DNA of 64,000 bases from Pseudonocardia abyssalis. GTDB lineage: Bacteria > Actinomycetota > Actinomycetes > Mycobacteriales > Pseudonocardiaceae. Shown one piece after another: positions 41,470-51,835 of the stretch (the first letter of the stretch is position 1; each line of letters opens with the position of its first letter). The notes under the pieces are model-generated. The model was not told where the DNA came from and did not search any database. It saw only the letters and a list, made by a program, of their open reading frames with translations. The position numbers were made by a program, and so were the translations under genes. The stretch covers positions 1,674,001 through 1,738,000 of the forward strand of contig NZ_JADQDK010000001.1 in NCBI RefSeq assembly GCF_019263705.2, given 5' to 3'.

Positions 41470-41889
41470 GTGGAACCTCCCGAGCGCTTCGTACTGCGGC
41501 CGATCGGGCGGGTCGAGTCCCCGCTCACCGACCGGGCCGCCGCGCCCAGGCAGGGGCACGAGGGGTCGCCGGACGCCGTCGTCGTGCTCGACGACGACGT
41601 CGCCGAGGCCGCCCGCGACCTCGTCGTCGGAGCCGACGCCATCGTCCTGACCTGGCTCGACCGCGCCGACCGCGGCGTGCTCCTCACCCGCCCCCGCGAC
41701 GACCCCGCGCGCCCGCCCACCGGGGTGTTCTCCACGCGCTCCCCGGACCGGCCGAACCCCGTCGGGCTGCACCGAGTCCGGATCCGCTCAATCGACGGCA
41801 CCCGCATCGGCGTGGCCGACCTGGAGGCCCTCGACGGCACCCCGGTGATCGACGTCAAGGCGGTGCTCGACCTCCCCGGCGACCACTGA
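41470..41889 (+). CDS. TrmO/TsaA-family tRNA methyltransferase-like protein
   Basis: 139 residues of the VirR/TsaA/TrmO fold. The motif TRSPDRPNPVGLHRVRI is the family signature that binds SAM, and it is followed by LEALDGTPVIDVK. TrmO N-methylates t6A37 in tRNA. This single-domain short form is common in actinobacteria and its target may differ. It starts 4 bases after the recombinase stop. Confidence 0.85.
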   Translation: MEPPERFVLRPIGRVESPLTDRAAAPRQGHEGSPDAVVVLDDDVAEAARDLVVGADAIVLTWLDRADRGVLLTRPRDDPARPPTGVFSTRSPDRPNPVGLHRVRIRSIDGTRIGVADLEALDGTPVIDVKAVLDLPGDH

Positions 41890-41894
41890 TCCGC

Positions 41895-42323
41895 TCACGG
41901 CACGAGCAGGGCGACGAGCGCCACCGTCGCGGCGACGGTGCGCACGTGGTTCCACGCCGTCCACCGCGCGAGGTAGCCCGGCCAGTCCACGCCGCCTGCC
42001 GCGAGCGCGTCGTTCAGCGGGACGTTCACCACGGCCGTCACCCCGATCACGCCGACCAGGTACACGACCCCGGCGACAGCCACGTGCGCCGGCCCGCCCG
42101 TCACCACCACCGCGACGACCAGCGCCGCGCAGAGCACCCCGGTCCCGAGGAACACCCCGAGGAACAGCGGGTTGAGCACCGCGGAGTTGATCGCGCGCAT
42201 CGCCGCCGCCCCGTCGCCGCCGGGCAGCCGGCCCAGCGCCGTCATCACCCCCGCGGAGAAGGCGAGCAGCAGACCGGTGACGAGCCCGCACCCCACCCCG
42301 GCCACGATCCGCAGAACGGTCAC
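41895..42323 (-). CDS. DUF1772 (anthrone oxygenase-like) membrane protein
   Basis: 142 residues with four membrane helices. The conserved NVPLNDALA and WTAWNHVRTVAA motifs identify DUF1772, related to anthrone oxygenases. Its GTGA start overlaps the stop of the NmrA-like gene, so the two are co-expressed, probably under the divergent AraC regulator. Confidence 0.85.
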   Translation of the reverse strand: MTVLRIVAGVGCGLVTGLLLAFSAGVMTALGRLPGGDGAAAMRAINSAVLNPLFLGVFLGTGVLCAALVVAVVVTGGPAHVAVAGVVYLVGVIGVTAVVNVPLNDALAAGGVDWPGYLARWTAWNHVRTVAATVALVALLVP

Positions 42324-43165
42324 GCCACCCACTCCCCCACCAGGTCCTCGATGCCCGTCGGTGTCGTGTTCTCCGCGGTCCGCACCGCGGAGATCCGCCC
42401 GGAGTTGAGCGCCCCCGTCATCCCGATGTGCCGGGCCGCGGCGGCGGGCGAGAACCCGGCGCCGACCAGCGCGGCCACCATCTCGTCGTCCGGGAGCCGC
42501 ACGTAGGGCAGATCGGGGCGGTCCAGTGCCTTCCCGAGCACCGCCGCGACCTCGGTCTGGGTGAGGTCACGCGGCCCGAGCAGCTCCACGACACCGCTCC
42601 GGTAGCGCGTGCGCAGCGCACGGGCCGCGGCCGCGGCGACGTCGCGGGTGGCGACCATCGGCAGCGGGAGGTCCGGGTCGAGCGAGTCCGCGACGCAGCC
42701 GAGCACCTCCACCGGCCCGACGGCGTCGGCGGCGTTCTCCAGGAACCAGCCGGGCCGCAGCGCGAGCACCTGCGCGCCGGTCGCGGCGAGGCGCTGCTCG
42801 TGGACGTGCAGACCCTCGATGAACCCGGTGCCGGTGGGCAGCTCGGCTCCGAGGCTGCTCAGCGCGACGACGTACGGCACCCCCGCGTCGCGGACGGCGG
42901 TGGCGATCGCGGTGGCCTTGGCCTCCTGCGCGGCGCGGTGGTCGGGCTCGCCGGAGTCGACCGGGAGCATGGTGAACACGGCGGCGGCGCCGCGGAACGC
43001 CTCGGTCAGGAACGCCGGGTCGCCCGCGTCACCGACGAACGGGACGGCACCGGGGAGAACGGCCAGCCGCTCGGCCGAGCGGCCGACCACCCGCACCTCC
43101 TCACCGTCCAGCGCCGCCGCCACCTGCCGGCCGACACGGCCGCTCGCACCCATCACGGTGATCAT
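42320..43165 (-). CDS. NmrA-like NAD(P)-binding protein
   Basis: 281 residues. The N-terminal Rossmann motif is ITVMGASGRVGRQVA (GXXGXXG). Later segments VVALSSLGAELPTGTG and LRPGWFLENA match NmrA/HscARG atypical short-chain dehydrogenases, which bind NADP and act as redox sensors or quinone reductases. GAGAGGA lies 7 bases before the ATG. It diverges from an AraC-type regulator. Confidence 0.87.
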   Translation of the reverse strand: MITVMGASGRVGRQVAAALDGEEVRVVGRSAERLAVLPGAVPFVGDAGDPAFLTEAFRGAAAVFTMLPVDSGEPDHRAAQEAKATAIATAVRDAGVPYVVALSSLGAELPTGTGFIEGLHVHEQRLAATGAQVLALRPGWFLENAADAVGPVEVLGCVADSLDPDLPLPMVATRDVAAAAARALRTRYRSGVVELLGPRDLTQTEVAAVLGKALDRPDLPYVRLPDDEMVAALVGAGFSPAAAARHIGMTGALNSGRISAVRTAENTTPTGIEDLVGEWVA

Positions 43166-43296
43166 CGTCAGTTCCTCTCGCCGGTTGCTGTGCGTCCAGG
43201 TTGGGGCCGCCGGATCGGACGTTCCATACCCGTCCGTCGCCGTTCCTTGCTCGATCGTCTCGACCGGGCGGACGTCCGGGATGCCAGACTGGGCCC

Positions 43297-44247
43297 GTGG
43301 AGACCCCCTGGTCCGTCGCGCCGCCCGACGCCCTCGGCGAGGCACTGCACCACCTGAGGCTCGCCGGCACCTTCTACTGCCGCTCCGAGCTGACGGCGCC
43401 GTGGGGGCTCACGGTGCCTGCGATGCCCGGCCACCTGTGGCTGCACGTCGTCACCGCGGGCGCCTGCCGGCTGGAGGCCGACGACGCCGAGCCGGTGCAG
43501 CTCCGCGCGGGCGACGTCGCACTCGTGCCGCACGGCGACGGTCACCGGATGCGCAGCGGACCCGGCACGATCGCGCCGTCGGTGATGGACCTGCCGCAGA
43601 CGTTCGCCAACGACCGGTACTCGTTGCTGCGCCACGGCTCCGGCGGCGAACCGACGACGCTGATCTGCGCCGCGGTGCAGGTCGACACGCCCGGCGCCCG
43701 TGATCTCATCGAGCTGTTGCCACCGCTGCTGCACGTCGGGGCGTCCCCGCGTACGGAGTGGATGCAGGCCACGCTGCGGCTCGTCGCGGCCGAGGCCGAG
43801 GAGCTGCGCCCGGGCGGCGAGGCCGTCCTCACGCGCCTGGCCGACGTGCTGGTGATCCAGGTCGTCCGGTCCTGGCTGGAGACCGACCCGGCCGCCCGCA
43901 CCGGCTGGCTCGGCGCGCTCGCCGACCCCCGGATCGGCCGCGCGATCACCCTGATCCACCGGGACCCGGCCCGCGCGTGGACGGTCGCCTCGCTCGCCGC
44001 GGAGGTCCCGATGTCACGCTCGGCGTTCGCCGCCCGCTTCACCGAGATGGTCGGCGAACCCGCGCTCGCCTACCTCACGCGCCGGCGGATGCACCTCGCC
44101 CTCGACCGCCTCCGCGGCGGCGGGGGCGTCGCGGAGGTCGCGGGCGGGCTCGGCTACCGATCGGAGGCCGCGTTCAGCCGGGCCTTCACCCGGGTCATGG
44201 GCACGACCCCCGGCGCGGTGCGCCGGGGAGCACTCAGCTCTCGCTGA
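43297..44247 (+). CDS. AraC family transcriptional regulator with cupin_6 domain
   Basis: 316 residues. The N-terminal cupin-type sensor (HLWLHVVTAGACRLEAD, then LVPHGDGHRM) is followed by two helix-turn-helix units at about 215-310 (VASLAAEVPMSRSAFAARF and VAEVAGGLGYRSEAAFSRAF). CAGACT 7 bases before the GTG may be its -10 box. Its head-to-head position suggests that it regulates the NmrA-like/DUF1772 operon. The 3' end overlaps the phosphatase gene by 14 bases. Confidence 0.88.
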   Translation: METPWSVAPPDALGEALHHLRLAGTFYCRSELTAPWGLTVPAMPGHLWLHVVTAGACRLEADDAEPVQLRAGDVALVPHGDGHRMRSGPGTIAPSVMDLPQTFANDRYSLLRHGSGGEPTTLICAAVQVDTPGARDLIELLPPLLHVGASPRTEWMQATLRLVAAEAEELRPGGEAVLTRLADVLVIQVVRSWLETDPAARTGWLGALADPRIGRAITLIHRDPARAWTVASLAAEVPMSRSAFAARFTEMVGEPALAYLTRRRMHLALDRLRGGGGVAEVAGGLGYRSEAAFSRAFTRVMGTTPGAVRRGALSSR

Positions 44248-46162
44248 CGGGCACGATCCGGTCGAGGTCGCTCAGCACGATCGCGTGCCGGGCGGGCGAG
44301 CCCGGCGGCACGACGAACCGCAGCGCCCGGCCGTCGGCCGTCATGTCCTCGACGAAGTCGTAGAGCACCTGGATGCCGGCGCTGCCCAGGTGCGTGACCG
44401 CCCCCAGCTCGACGACCAGTGGCAGCGCCCCTCCCCGGCTCGCCGACCACAGCTCCCGCCGCAGGTCATCGGCCGTGCCGAGGTCGATCGGGCCGCCGAG
44501 CGCGATCCGCGGCTCCGGCGCGACCGTGCGCGTCACGCTCATCGTCGACGGCCGTGGCGTCGCGCTGGTCTCGACGACCGTGGCCGGGCTGACGACCGGC
44601 TCGCGCCGCACCCGGCGGTCGAGCAGCAGCACGGTGCCCTCGACCGAGTCGTCGATCTCGACGGTGTCCATGCACCCGCGCATCATCATCAGTCCGCGGC
44701 CGCGGTGGCCGGGATCGGCGGGCGCGGGCCGCCAGGTGCCGTGGTCGGTGATGGTCATGCAGACCCGGCCCTGGCCGTCGAGCCGCCCCTCGACCCGCAC
44801 GGTGCCGCCGCCGTCGGGGTACGCGTGCTCGACGCTGTTGGTCGCGGCCTCCAGCACGGCGATCTCGATCGACGCGACGTCGGCGTCCCCGACGCCCAGG
44901 TCGGCGAGCCACGTCTCCAGGCCCCGGCGCAGCGCCGAGAGCCGCCCGGGCTCGGCCGGGATCTCCGTCACGAGGTCGGGGACGGCGTGCCCGGTGAGCC
45001 GCAGGGCCAGCACGGTCACGTCGTCGTGGTAGCCGTGGCGGGTCATCCGCTCGACCGTCAGCTCCGCGACGCGGTCGGTGGCGTCCGCCGACATCGTCGA
45101 CGACGGGCCGCGCCGCATCGCCGCCGACGCCACCTCCGCGAGTTCGGTCAACCCGACGGTGAGGTCCTGCGACGGCCGCTCGACCAGGCCGTCGGAGTAG
45201 CACAGGACGAGGTCGCCCGCGGCGAGGGCGGCTGTGCCGACCGTCGCTGCGGGCCCCGCGACGCCGAGCGGACCGCCGCCGGGTGCGGACAGGTAGCGCG
45301 CGGCCCCGTCGATCGACACGACCAGCGGCGGCGGGTGACCTGCGCACACGTAGCGGACCTCGCCGTCGGGCCGGACCAGCACGATGCAGACGGTCGCCCC
45401 CCGCGCCCCGGGTACCCGCCCGGCGAAGGCGTCGAGTCGGGCGAGGACGGTGTCGAGGCCGTCACCGTCGAGCAGGAACTCCACGAGGACGGCGCGGAGC
45501 TGGGCCATCACCGCGGCGGCGGCCGACCCGTGCCCGACGACGTCGCCCACCATGATCGCCGCGGTGCCGTCCAGCGCAACCGCCTCGAACCAGTCGCCGC
45601 CGGCGGCCTGCTCGGCCCCGGCCACGAGGTAGTGCGCGGCGATCCGCATACCGGGCAGAACCGGGAGGCCGTCGGGCAGCAGGCTGCGCTGCAGCGTGAG
45701 GACGACGTCCTGCGCGGCCTCGTAGCGCTCGCGCAGCTCGGCGGTGTCGGCCTCCAGCGAGCGGCGGTGCCGGACGGTCGCGGTGACGTCGCGGAACTGC
45801 ACCACCACCCCCGTCGCCTCCCCCGGCGGGTCGTGCAGCGCCACGGCGTCGAGATCGACGTACCGGTCGTCGCCGTCGCCCGTGACCTCGATGCGCCACT
45901 CGCGCGCGGTGAACGGCTCGCCGGTGGCGAAGACGTGGTCGAAGCGACCCATCAGGTTCTGGCCGGCGATCTCCGGGAACACCTCGGCCAGCGGCCGGCC
46001 GAGGATCCCCGGACGGTCGCCGAGGAACGTGCGCGCGGCCCGGTTGGCCCCGACGACGAGGTGCTCGGGGCCCCGGTGGACGAGGACGCCGTGCGGCAGC
46101 TCCTCCAGGGCGCGGGCGAGCACGGCGGGATCCGGGGAGGGCACGGCGGCGCGGTCCGGCAT
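44234..46162 (-). CDS. PAS-PP2C (SpoIIE/RsbU)-HATPase (RsbW)-STAS (RsbV) signalling protein
   Basis: 642 residues with four modules in order: a PAS sensor (about 10-130), a SpoIIE-type phosphatase (about 165-365, with GGDWFEAVAL and VGDVVGHG), an RsbW-like kinase (about 375-510, with LEAATNSVEHAY and DHGTWRP) and a STAS domain (about 545-640, with a conserved Ser in THLGSAGIQVLYD). Together these are the three proteins of a partner-switching stress circuit. GAGGAG lies 7 bases before the ATG. It is divergent from an ArsR gene. Confidence 0.88.
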   Translation of the reverse strand: MPDRAAVPSPDPAVLARALEELPHGVLVHRGPEHLVVGANRAARTFLGDRPGILGRPLAEVFPEIAGQNLMGRFDHVFATGEPFTAREWRIEVTGDGDDRYVDLDAVALHDPPGEATGVVVQFRDVTATVRHRRSLEADTAELRERYEAAQDVVLTLQRSLLPDGLPVLPGMRIAAHYLVAGAEQAAGGDWFEAVALDGTAAIMVGDVVGHGSAAAAVMAQLRAVLVEFLLDGDGLDTVLARLDAFAGRVPGARGATVCIVLVRPDGEVRYVCAGHPPPLVVSIDGAARYLSAPGGGPLGVAGPAATVGTAALAAGDLVLCYSDGLVERPSQDLTVGLTELAEVASAAMRRGPSSTMSADATDRVAELTVERMTRHGYHDDVTVLALRLTGHAVPDLVTEIPAEPGRLSALRRGLETWLADLGVGDADVASIEIAVLEAATNSVEHAYPDGGGTVRVEGRLDGQGRVCMTITDHGTWRPAPADPGHRGRGLMMMRGCMDTVEIDDSVEGTVLLLDRRVRREPVVSPATVVETSATPRPSTMSVTRTVAPEPRIALGGPIDLGTADDLRRELWSASRGGALPLVVELGAVTHLGSAGIQVLYDFVEDMTADGRALRFVVPPGSPARHAIVLSDLDRIVPVSES

Positions 46163-46233
46163 CGGCCTGCTCCTCGCTTCGGGGTGACGGGAGGGTACCG
46201 ATCCGGTCAGCCTCCTCTTCTATCAACCTGTGG

Positions 46234-46243
46234 CTTATATAAG
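46234..46243. promoter_or_regulatory. palindrome CTTATATAAG, probable ArsR operator
   Basis: This perfect AT-rich palindrome is unusual in such GC-rich DNA. It lies about 10 bases upstream of the -10 box of the ArsR gene, where an autoregulator would bind. Confidence 0.5.
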
Positions 46244-46253
46244 TCTGTAGCGT

Positions 46254-46259
46254 TAAAAT
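46254..46259 (+). promoter_or_regulatory. -10 box TAAAAT, leaderless promoter
   Basis: TAAAAT is 6 bases before the GTG at 46266 and is the closest -10 to consensus in the window. Confidence 0.65.
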
Positions 46260-46265
46260 CGGGCC

Positions 46266-46604
46266 GTGCACGCGTTCGACGTCCTCGGCGACCCGGTCCG
46301 CCGGCGGATCCTGGAGCTGCTCGCGGACGGCGAGCAGAGCTCCGGGGCCGTCACGGCGACGATCCGCGCGGAGTTCGGGGTCTCCCAGCCCGCGGTCTCC
46401 CAGCACCTGAGGGTGTTGCGCGACAACGGGTTCGCGACCGTCCGCCCCGAGGGCACCCGGCGGATCTACGCCGTGCGCGACGCGCCGCTGCGCGAGGTCG
46501 ACGCCTGGCTCGACCACTTCCGCCGCTTCTGGACCCCGCCCCTCGACGCCCTGGCCACCGAGGTGGCCCGCGGGCGTCGGACCCGAGAGAGGACCGACCC
46601 GTGA
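46266..46604 (+). CDS. ArsR family winged-helix regulator
   Basis: 112 residues. VLGDPVRRRILELLADGE and the recognition helix in GVSQPAVSQHLRVLRDNGF define the domain. There are no cysteine pairs for metal sensing. It belongs to the group paired with AHSA1/SRPBCC proteins, which overlap here by GTGA. It probably represses its own two-gene operon. Confidence 0.9.
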   Translation: MHAFDVLGDPVRRRILELLADGEQSSGAVTATIRAEFGVSQPAVSQHLRVLRDNGFATVRPEGTRRIYAVRDAPLREVDAWLDHFRRFWTPPLDALATEVARGRRTRERTDP

Positions 46605-47206
46605 CCGACGTGTCCCGCAGCATCGGCACCCGCACCGTCGACGGCGCGCAGGTACGCAGCGCGACGATCGCCCGGACCTACCCGACCGACATCGACGACC
46701 TGTGGGAGGCCTGCACCACCGCCGAGCGGATCGCCCGCTGGTTCCTGCCGGTGACGGGCGACCTGAGGGTCGGCGGCCGCTACCAGCTGGAGGGCAACGC
46801 CGCGGGCACGGTCGAGGAGTGCGAGGCTCCGCACCGGTTCCTCGTGACCTGGGAGTTCGCCGGCGGCGTCAGCCGGGTCACGGTCACGCTCACCGCCCTC
46901 GACGCCGACCACACGCGTCTCGAGCTCGAGCACGTCGGGGACGTCCCGGAGGACTTCTGGGACCGGTACGGCCCCGGCGCCACCGGGATCGGCTGGGACC
47001 TGGGGCTGCTCGGCCTGGCCCGGCACCTCGACGACCCGTCCGCCCGGATCGACGAGGCCGCGTTCGGCGCGTCGGAGGAGGGCAGGCGGTTCATCACGGA
47101 GTCGGGCGATGCGTGGTGCGCGGCGGCCGTCGCGGGCGGGCTCGACGAGCGCGCCCAGCGGGAGGCGGCCGACCGGTCGATCGCGTTCTACGCGCCGGCC
47201 GGCTGA
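46601..47206 (+). CDS. SRPBCC (AHSA1-like) domain protein
   Basis: 201 residues. RTYPTDIDDLWEACTTAERIARWFLPVTGDLRVGG is split between the first helix and the strand core of the AHSA1-type START-like fold. It has an extended C-terminus of about 50 residues (AWCAAAVAGGLDERAQREAA). It probably binds a hydrophobic ligand; the partner ArsR gene overlaps its start by 4 bases. Confidence 0.86.
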   Translation: MTDVSRSIGTRTVDGAQVRSATIARTYPTDIDDLWEACTTAERIARWFLPVTGDLRVGGRYQLEGNAAGTVEECEAPHRFLVTWEFAGGVSRVTVTLTALDADHTRLELEHVGDVPEDFWDRYGPGATGIGWDLGLLGLARHLDDPSARIDEAAFGASEEGRRFITESGDAWCAAAVAGGLDERAQREAADRSIAFYAPAG

Positions 47207-47223
47207 GCGGGTTCGCGCACCGT

Positions 47224-47309
47224 CCGGCCGTCCGCGCGCGTCCGGACGTGCGCGGACGGCCGGTACGTGCGCGAGCTGCGCCGGCAAGCGGGACGTGCGC
47301 GAGCTGCGC
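47224..47309. repeat. long hairpin plus 17-bp direct repeat in a convergent gap
   Basis: A perfect 14-base inverted repeat (CCGGCCGTCCGCGC at 47224-47237, complement at 47250-47263) encloses the palindrome CGTCCGGACG. It is followed by two copies of ACGTGCGCGAGCTGCGC at 47265-47281 and 47293-47309. The hairpin probably terminates transcription between the SRPBCC and hemH genes; the direct repeat is unexplained. Confidence 0.75.
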
Positions 47310-47324
47310 GGCTGGGCGGGTGTG

Positions 47325-48347
47325 TCAGCGCGCCGGGCGCCGCGGCGGTTCGCAGCACGCGACCGCGCACAGCGCGCCGTTGACGCCGCACCCGGCGCGC
47401 GGCACGTCGCCGAGGCCGCGGGGCGTCCGGTCGTGGCGGTGCTCGTCCATCAGCTCGACGACCATGTCGGCGAACCTCGGGTCGGGCCCCGCCGTGGCCG
47501 CGCGGGCGAACCCCATACCCAGCTCCTCGGCGCGCTCGCGGGCCTCGGTGTCGAGGTCCCAGATCACCTCGACGTGGTCGGACACGAAACCCACCGGCGC
47601 GATCGTGACGGCCGGGACACCCTCGGCGTGCAGGGCATCGATGTGGTCGACGATGTCCGGGCCGAGCCACGGGATCCGGGGCGGGCCGGAGCGGGACTGC
47701 CACACGACGTCGTGGTCGGTGACGCCCAGGTCGGCGGCCACGAGCCGCGCCGCCTCGGTGACCTGCTTCGAGTAGCGGTGGCCGCCCTCCCCGGGCGGCC
47801 CGGCGGACGCGTCGGCCGAGTCGGGCACGGAGTGCGCGGTGAACACCAGCCGGGCGCCGTCGGGCAGACCGGCGGCGCGCACGGCGTCGGCGTTGGCGGC
47901 GACGAACGCGGGATGGTCGAAGAAGTGCCGCAGCTTCACCAGCTCCGGCGCGTTCTCCCCCACCGCCTTGCGGGCCCGCGCGATGTCCTCGTGGTACTGC
48001 CGGCACGCGGAGTAGCCGCCGTAGGCGCTGGTGGCGAACACCAGTGCGCGGGTGATCCCGTCGCGGGCCATCTCGGCGACGGTGTCCTCGACCATCGGGT
48101 GCCAGTTGCGGTTGCCGAAGTAGACCGGCAGGTCGGTGCGTGCGCGGACGGCCTCGATCAGCTCGCGGTTGCGGGCGTTGATCGGCGAGACGCCCCCGAA
48201 GTGCTGGTAGTGCTCCTGCACGGCGTCGAGCCGCTCCGGCGGGATGCCCCGCCCGCGCGTGACGTTCTCCAGGAACGGTCGGACCTCGTCCGGGCCCTCG
48301 GGCCCGCCGAAGGACAGGACGAGCAGGGCCTGGAAGTCATCGTTCAC
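47325..48347 (-). CDS. hemH: ferrochelatase (coproporphyrin ferrochelatase type)
   Basis: 340 residues. The early segment [15 protein letters not shown], the metal-site His region VFTAHSVP and [14 protein letters not shown] are all present. The C-terminus carries clustered cysteines ([18 protein letters not shown]), which in actinobacterial enzymes bind a 2Fe-2S cluster. It should insert Fe2+ into coproporphyrin III in the haem pathway of Gram-positives. It follows inhA as in mycobacteria, although a small plus-strand gene intervenes. Confidence 0.93.
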   Translation of the reverse strand: MNDDFQALLVLSFGGPEGPDEVRPFLENVTRGRGIPPERLDAVQEHYQHFGGVSPINARNRELIEAVRARTDLPVYFGNRNWHPMVEDTVAEMARDGITRALVFATSAYGGYSACRQYHEDIARARKAVGENAPELVKLRHFFDHPAFVAANADAVRAAGLPDGARLVFTAHSVPDSADASAGPPGEGGHRYSKQVTEAARLVAADLGVTDHDVVWQSRSGPPRIPWLGPDIVDHIDALHAEGVPAVTIAPVGFVSDHVEVIWDLDTEARERAEELGMGFARAATAGPDPRFADMVVELMDEHRHDRTPRGLGDVPRAGCGVNGALCAVACCEPPRRPAR

Positions 48348-48386
48348 CCTGGTGATCCTCCCACCGGCGGGTGGAGACTGCCTGCC

Positions 48387-48794
48387 GTGCCCCCCGCGCG
48401 TGTGCAGGACGTCCACGACCTCGCCGAGGCGATGCCGCACGTCACCGTGGTCACCGGGGGCGGCGGCAACCGCGTCTACCAGGTGGGCGGGAAGTCGTTC
48501 GTGTTCTTCCGCACCCCGCGCCCGGACGCCGTTGACCCCGCCACCGGTGAGCGGTACGCCGACGTCATCGTGTTCTGGGTCCCCTCCGACGACGACAAGC
48601 AGGCGCTCGTCCGGGACCCGGGCACGCCGTTCTTCACCACCCCGCACTTCGACGGGCACCCGTCGGTCCTGGTGCGCGGCGCCCGGATCGGCGAGCTCGA
48701 CCGGGCCGAGCTCGCCGAGGTCGTGCAGGACGCGTGGCTGGCGCAGGCGTCGAACCGCCGCGCCGCCGCGTGGCTGGCGAGCAGGGAGCTCTAG
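48387..48794 (+). CDS. MmcQ/YjbR-like small protein
   Basis: 135 residues. The pattern [35 protein letters not shown] and [16 protein letters not shown] followed by a helical C-terminus matches the double-wing DNA-binding-like MmcQ/YjbR fold. The cellular role is unknown. GAGACT 7 bases before the GTG may serve as -10. It sits on the opposite strand between hemH and inhA and overlaps the inhA stop by 4 bases. Confidence 0.75.
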   Translation: MPPARVQDVHDLAEAMPHVTVVTGGGGNRVYQVGGKSFVFFRTPRPDAVDPATGERYADVIVFWVPSDDDKQALVRDPGTPFFTTPHFDGHPSVLVRGARIGELDRAELAEVVQDAWLAQASNRRAAAWLASREL

Positions 48795-49558
48795 ACCCCG
48801 ATCGCGTGGAACCCGCCGTCGGCCATCACCATCGAGCCGGTCGTGACGGGCAGCCAGTCGGACAGCACGGCGCAGACCGTCTTCGCGACCGGCACCGGGT
48901 CGCCGACGTCCCAGCCGAGCGGCGCGCGCCCGTCCCAGGCGTCCTCGAACGCGGCGAAGCCGGGGATCGACTTGGCCGCCATCGTCTTGACCGGGCCCGC
49001 GGCGACGAGGTTGACGCGGATGCCCTGCGGGCCGAGGTCGCGCGCGAGGTAGCGGGTGACCGACTCCAGCGTCGACTTCGCCACGCCCATCCAGTCGTAC
49101 GCGGGCCAGGCCTGGCGGTTGTCGAAGTCCATGCCGACGATCGAGCCGCCCGGGCCCATCAGCGGCAGCGCGGCGACGGCGAGGGACTTGAAGGAGAACG
49201 CGCTCACCTGGATCGTCGTGGCGACGTCCTCCCACGGGGCCTTGAGGAACGCGCCTTCGCCCAGGCAGGACGCCGGTGCGAAGCCGATCGAGTGCAGCAC
49301 GCCGTCGAGGCGGTCGGTGTGCTCGGCGAGGCGGTCGACCAGCGAGTCGAGCTGCTCCTGGTCGCTGACGTCGAGCTCGACGACCGGCGCCGGCTTCGGG
49401 AGGCGCTGCGCGATGCGCTCGACGAGCCGCATCCGGCCGTACCCGGTGAGCACCACCTCGGCCCCCTGCTCCTGCGCCACCTTGGCGGTGTGGAACGCGA
49501 GCGAGGCGTCGGTGATCACGCCGGTGACGAGCAGCTTCTTGCCCTCGAGAAGACCCAT
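48791..49558 (-). CDS. inhA: enoyl-ACP reductase InhA/FabI
   Basis: 255 residues. [18 protein letters not shown] is the unusual NADH-binding loop of FabI enzymes, and [10 protein letters not shown] corresponds to the isoniazid-relevant Ser94 region of InhA. The catalytic Tyr and Lys lie in [14 protein letters not shown]. It reduces trans-2-enoyl-ACP in fatty acid synthase II. It starts 10 bases after fabG, forming the conserved fabG-inhA operon. Confidence 0.95.
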   Translation of the reverse strand: MGLLEGKKLLVTGVITDASLAFHTAKVAQEQGAEVVLTGYGRMRLVERIAQRLPKPAPVVELDVSDQEQLDSLVDRLAEHTDRLDGVLHSIGFAPASCLGEGAFLKAPWEDVATTIQVSAFSFKSLAVAALPLMGPGGSIVGMDFDNRQAWPAYDWMGVAKSTLESVTRYLARDLGPQGIRVNLVAAGPVKTMAAKSIPGFAAFEDAWDGRAPLGWDVGDPVPVAKTVCAVLSDWLPVTTGSMVMADGGFHAIGV

Positions 49559-49568
49559 GCCGGTCAGG

Positions 49569-51147
<1,579 letters not shown>

Positions 51148-51167
51148 GTCCGTCTCCCTCCGTGGAC

Positions 51168-51201
51168 TACGATTAACGTAGCAGCCACTACGAATTTCGT
51201 A
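51168..51201. promoter_or_regulatory. two palindromic HxlR operators 21 bp apart
   Basis: TACGATTAACGTA (51168-51180) and TACGAATTTCGTA (51189-51201) share TACGA/CGTA half-sites. Their centres are 21 bases apart, two helical turns. They occupy the divergent promoter region. Confidence 0.65.
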
Positions 51202-51217
51202 TCAGGAGGACGTGACC

Positions 51218-51835
51218 GTGCGTTCCTACGGCCAGGCCTGCCCCGTCGCCCACGCCCTCGACGCCGTCGGCGACCGCTGGTCCCTGCTCGTCGTGCGCGA
51301 GCTGCGGCTGGGCCCGCGCCGCTACAGCGACCTCGCCGCCGCGCTGCCGGGGATCGGGCCGAGCGTGCTCTCGCAACGCCTCCGGGACCTCGTGGAGGCG
51401 GGCGTGCTGGAGCACCGCGGCCCCGGGTACGCGCTCACCGCGTGGGGGGCCGGGCTCGAACCGGTGTTCCGCGCGCTCGCGGCCTGGGGCATGGCGTCCC
51501 CCGTGCCGCGCGCGGGCTCGGTCAGCACCGACTCGGTCCTGCTGGGCCTGCGCACCTTCTTCTCCCGCACCCCGGGCTGGGACGCCCTGGTGGAGGTGCG
51601 CGCGGGGCGCGAGGTCTACCGCGTGGTCGTCGTCGACGGGGAGCTGCGCGAGCTCTCGCGCGGCACGCCCGCGCAGGCCCCGGACGCGGTGGTCACCGGC
51701 GACGACCTCGACGGCCTGACCGACGGGCCGGAGGCGTTCGACCGGGCGGTGGCGGCGGGGGCGCTGACCGTCACCGGCGACGCCGAGGCGGTGCGGCGGT
51801 TGGTGGCCTCGGCCTCCCGCCCCGGGTTGCCGTAA
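51218..51835 (+). CDS. HxlR family regulator with C-terminal SCP2-like domain
   Basis: 205 residues. The first 100 residues are a winged-helix HxlR domain (GQACPVAHALDAVGDRWSLLVVREL, with GPSVLSQRLRDLVEAGVLE as recognition helix). Residues 125-200 resemble the sterol carrier protein 2 fold and may bind a lipid signal. GTG 51218 is chosen because AGGAGG is 8 bases upstream; the GTG at 51212 is too close. It probably controls the divergent hydrolase gene. Confidence 0.87.
   Translation: MRSYGQACPVAHALDAVGDRWSLLVVRELRLGPRRYSDLAAALPGIGPSVLSQRLRDLVEAGVLEHRGPGYALTAWGAGLEPVFRALAAWGMASPVPRAGSVSTDSVLLGLRTFFSRTPGWDALVEVRAGREVYRVVVVDGELRELSRGTPAQAPDAVVTGDDLDGLTDGPEAFDRAVAAGALTVTGDAEAVRRLVASASRPGLP

Noticed and set aside
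44285..47206. A 973-codon open frame on the plus strand
   Set aside because: Only the last 201 codons (SRPBCC protein) are coding. The remainder is antisense to the phosphatase gene and then in the wrong frame of ArsR.
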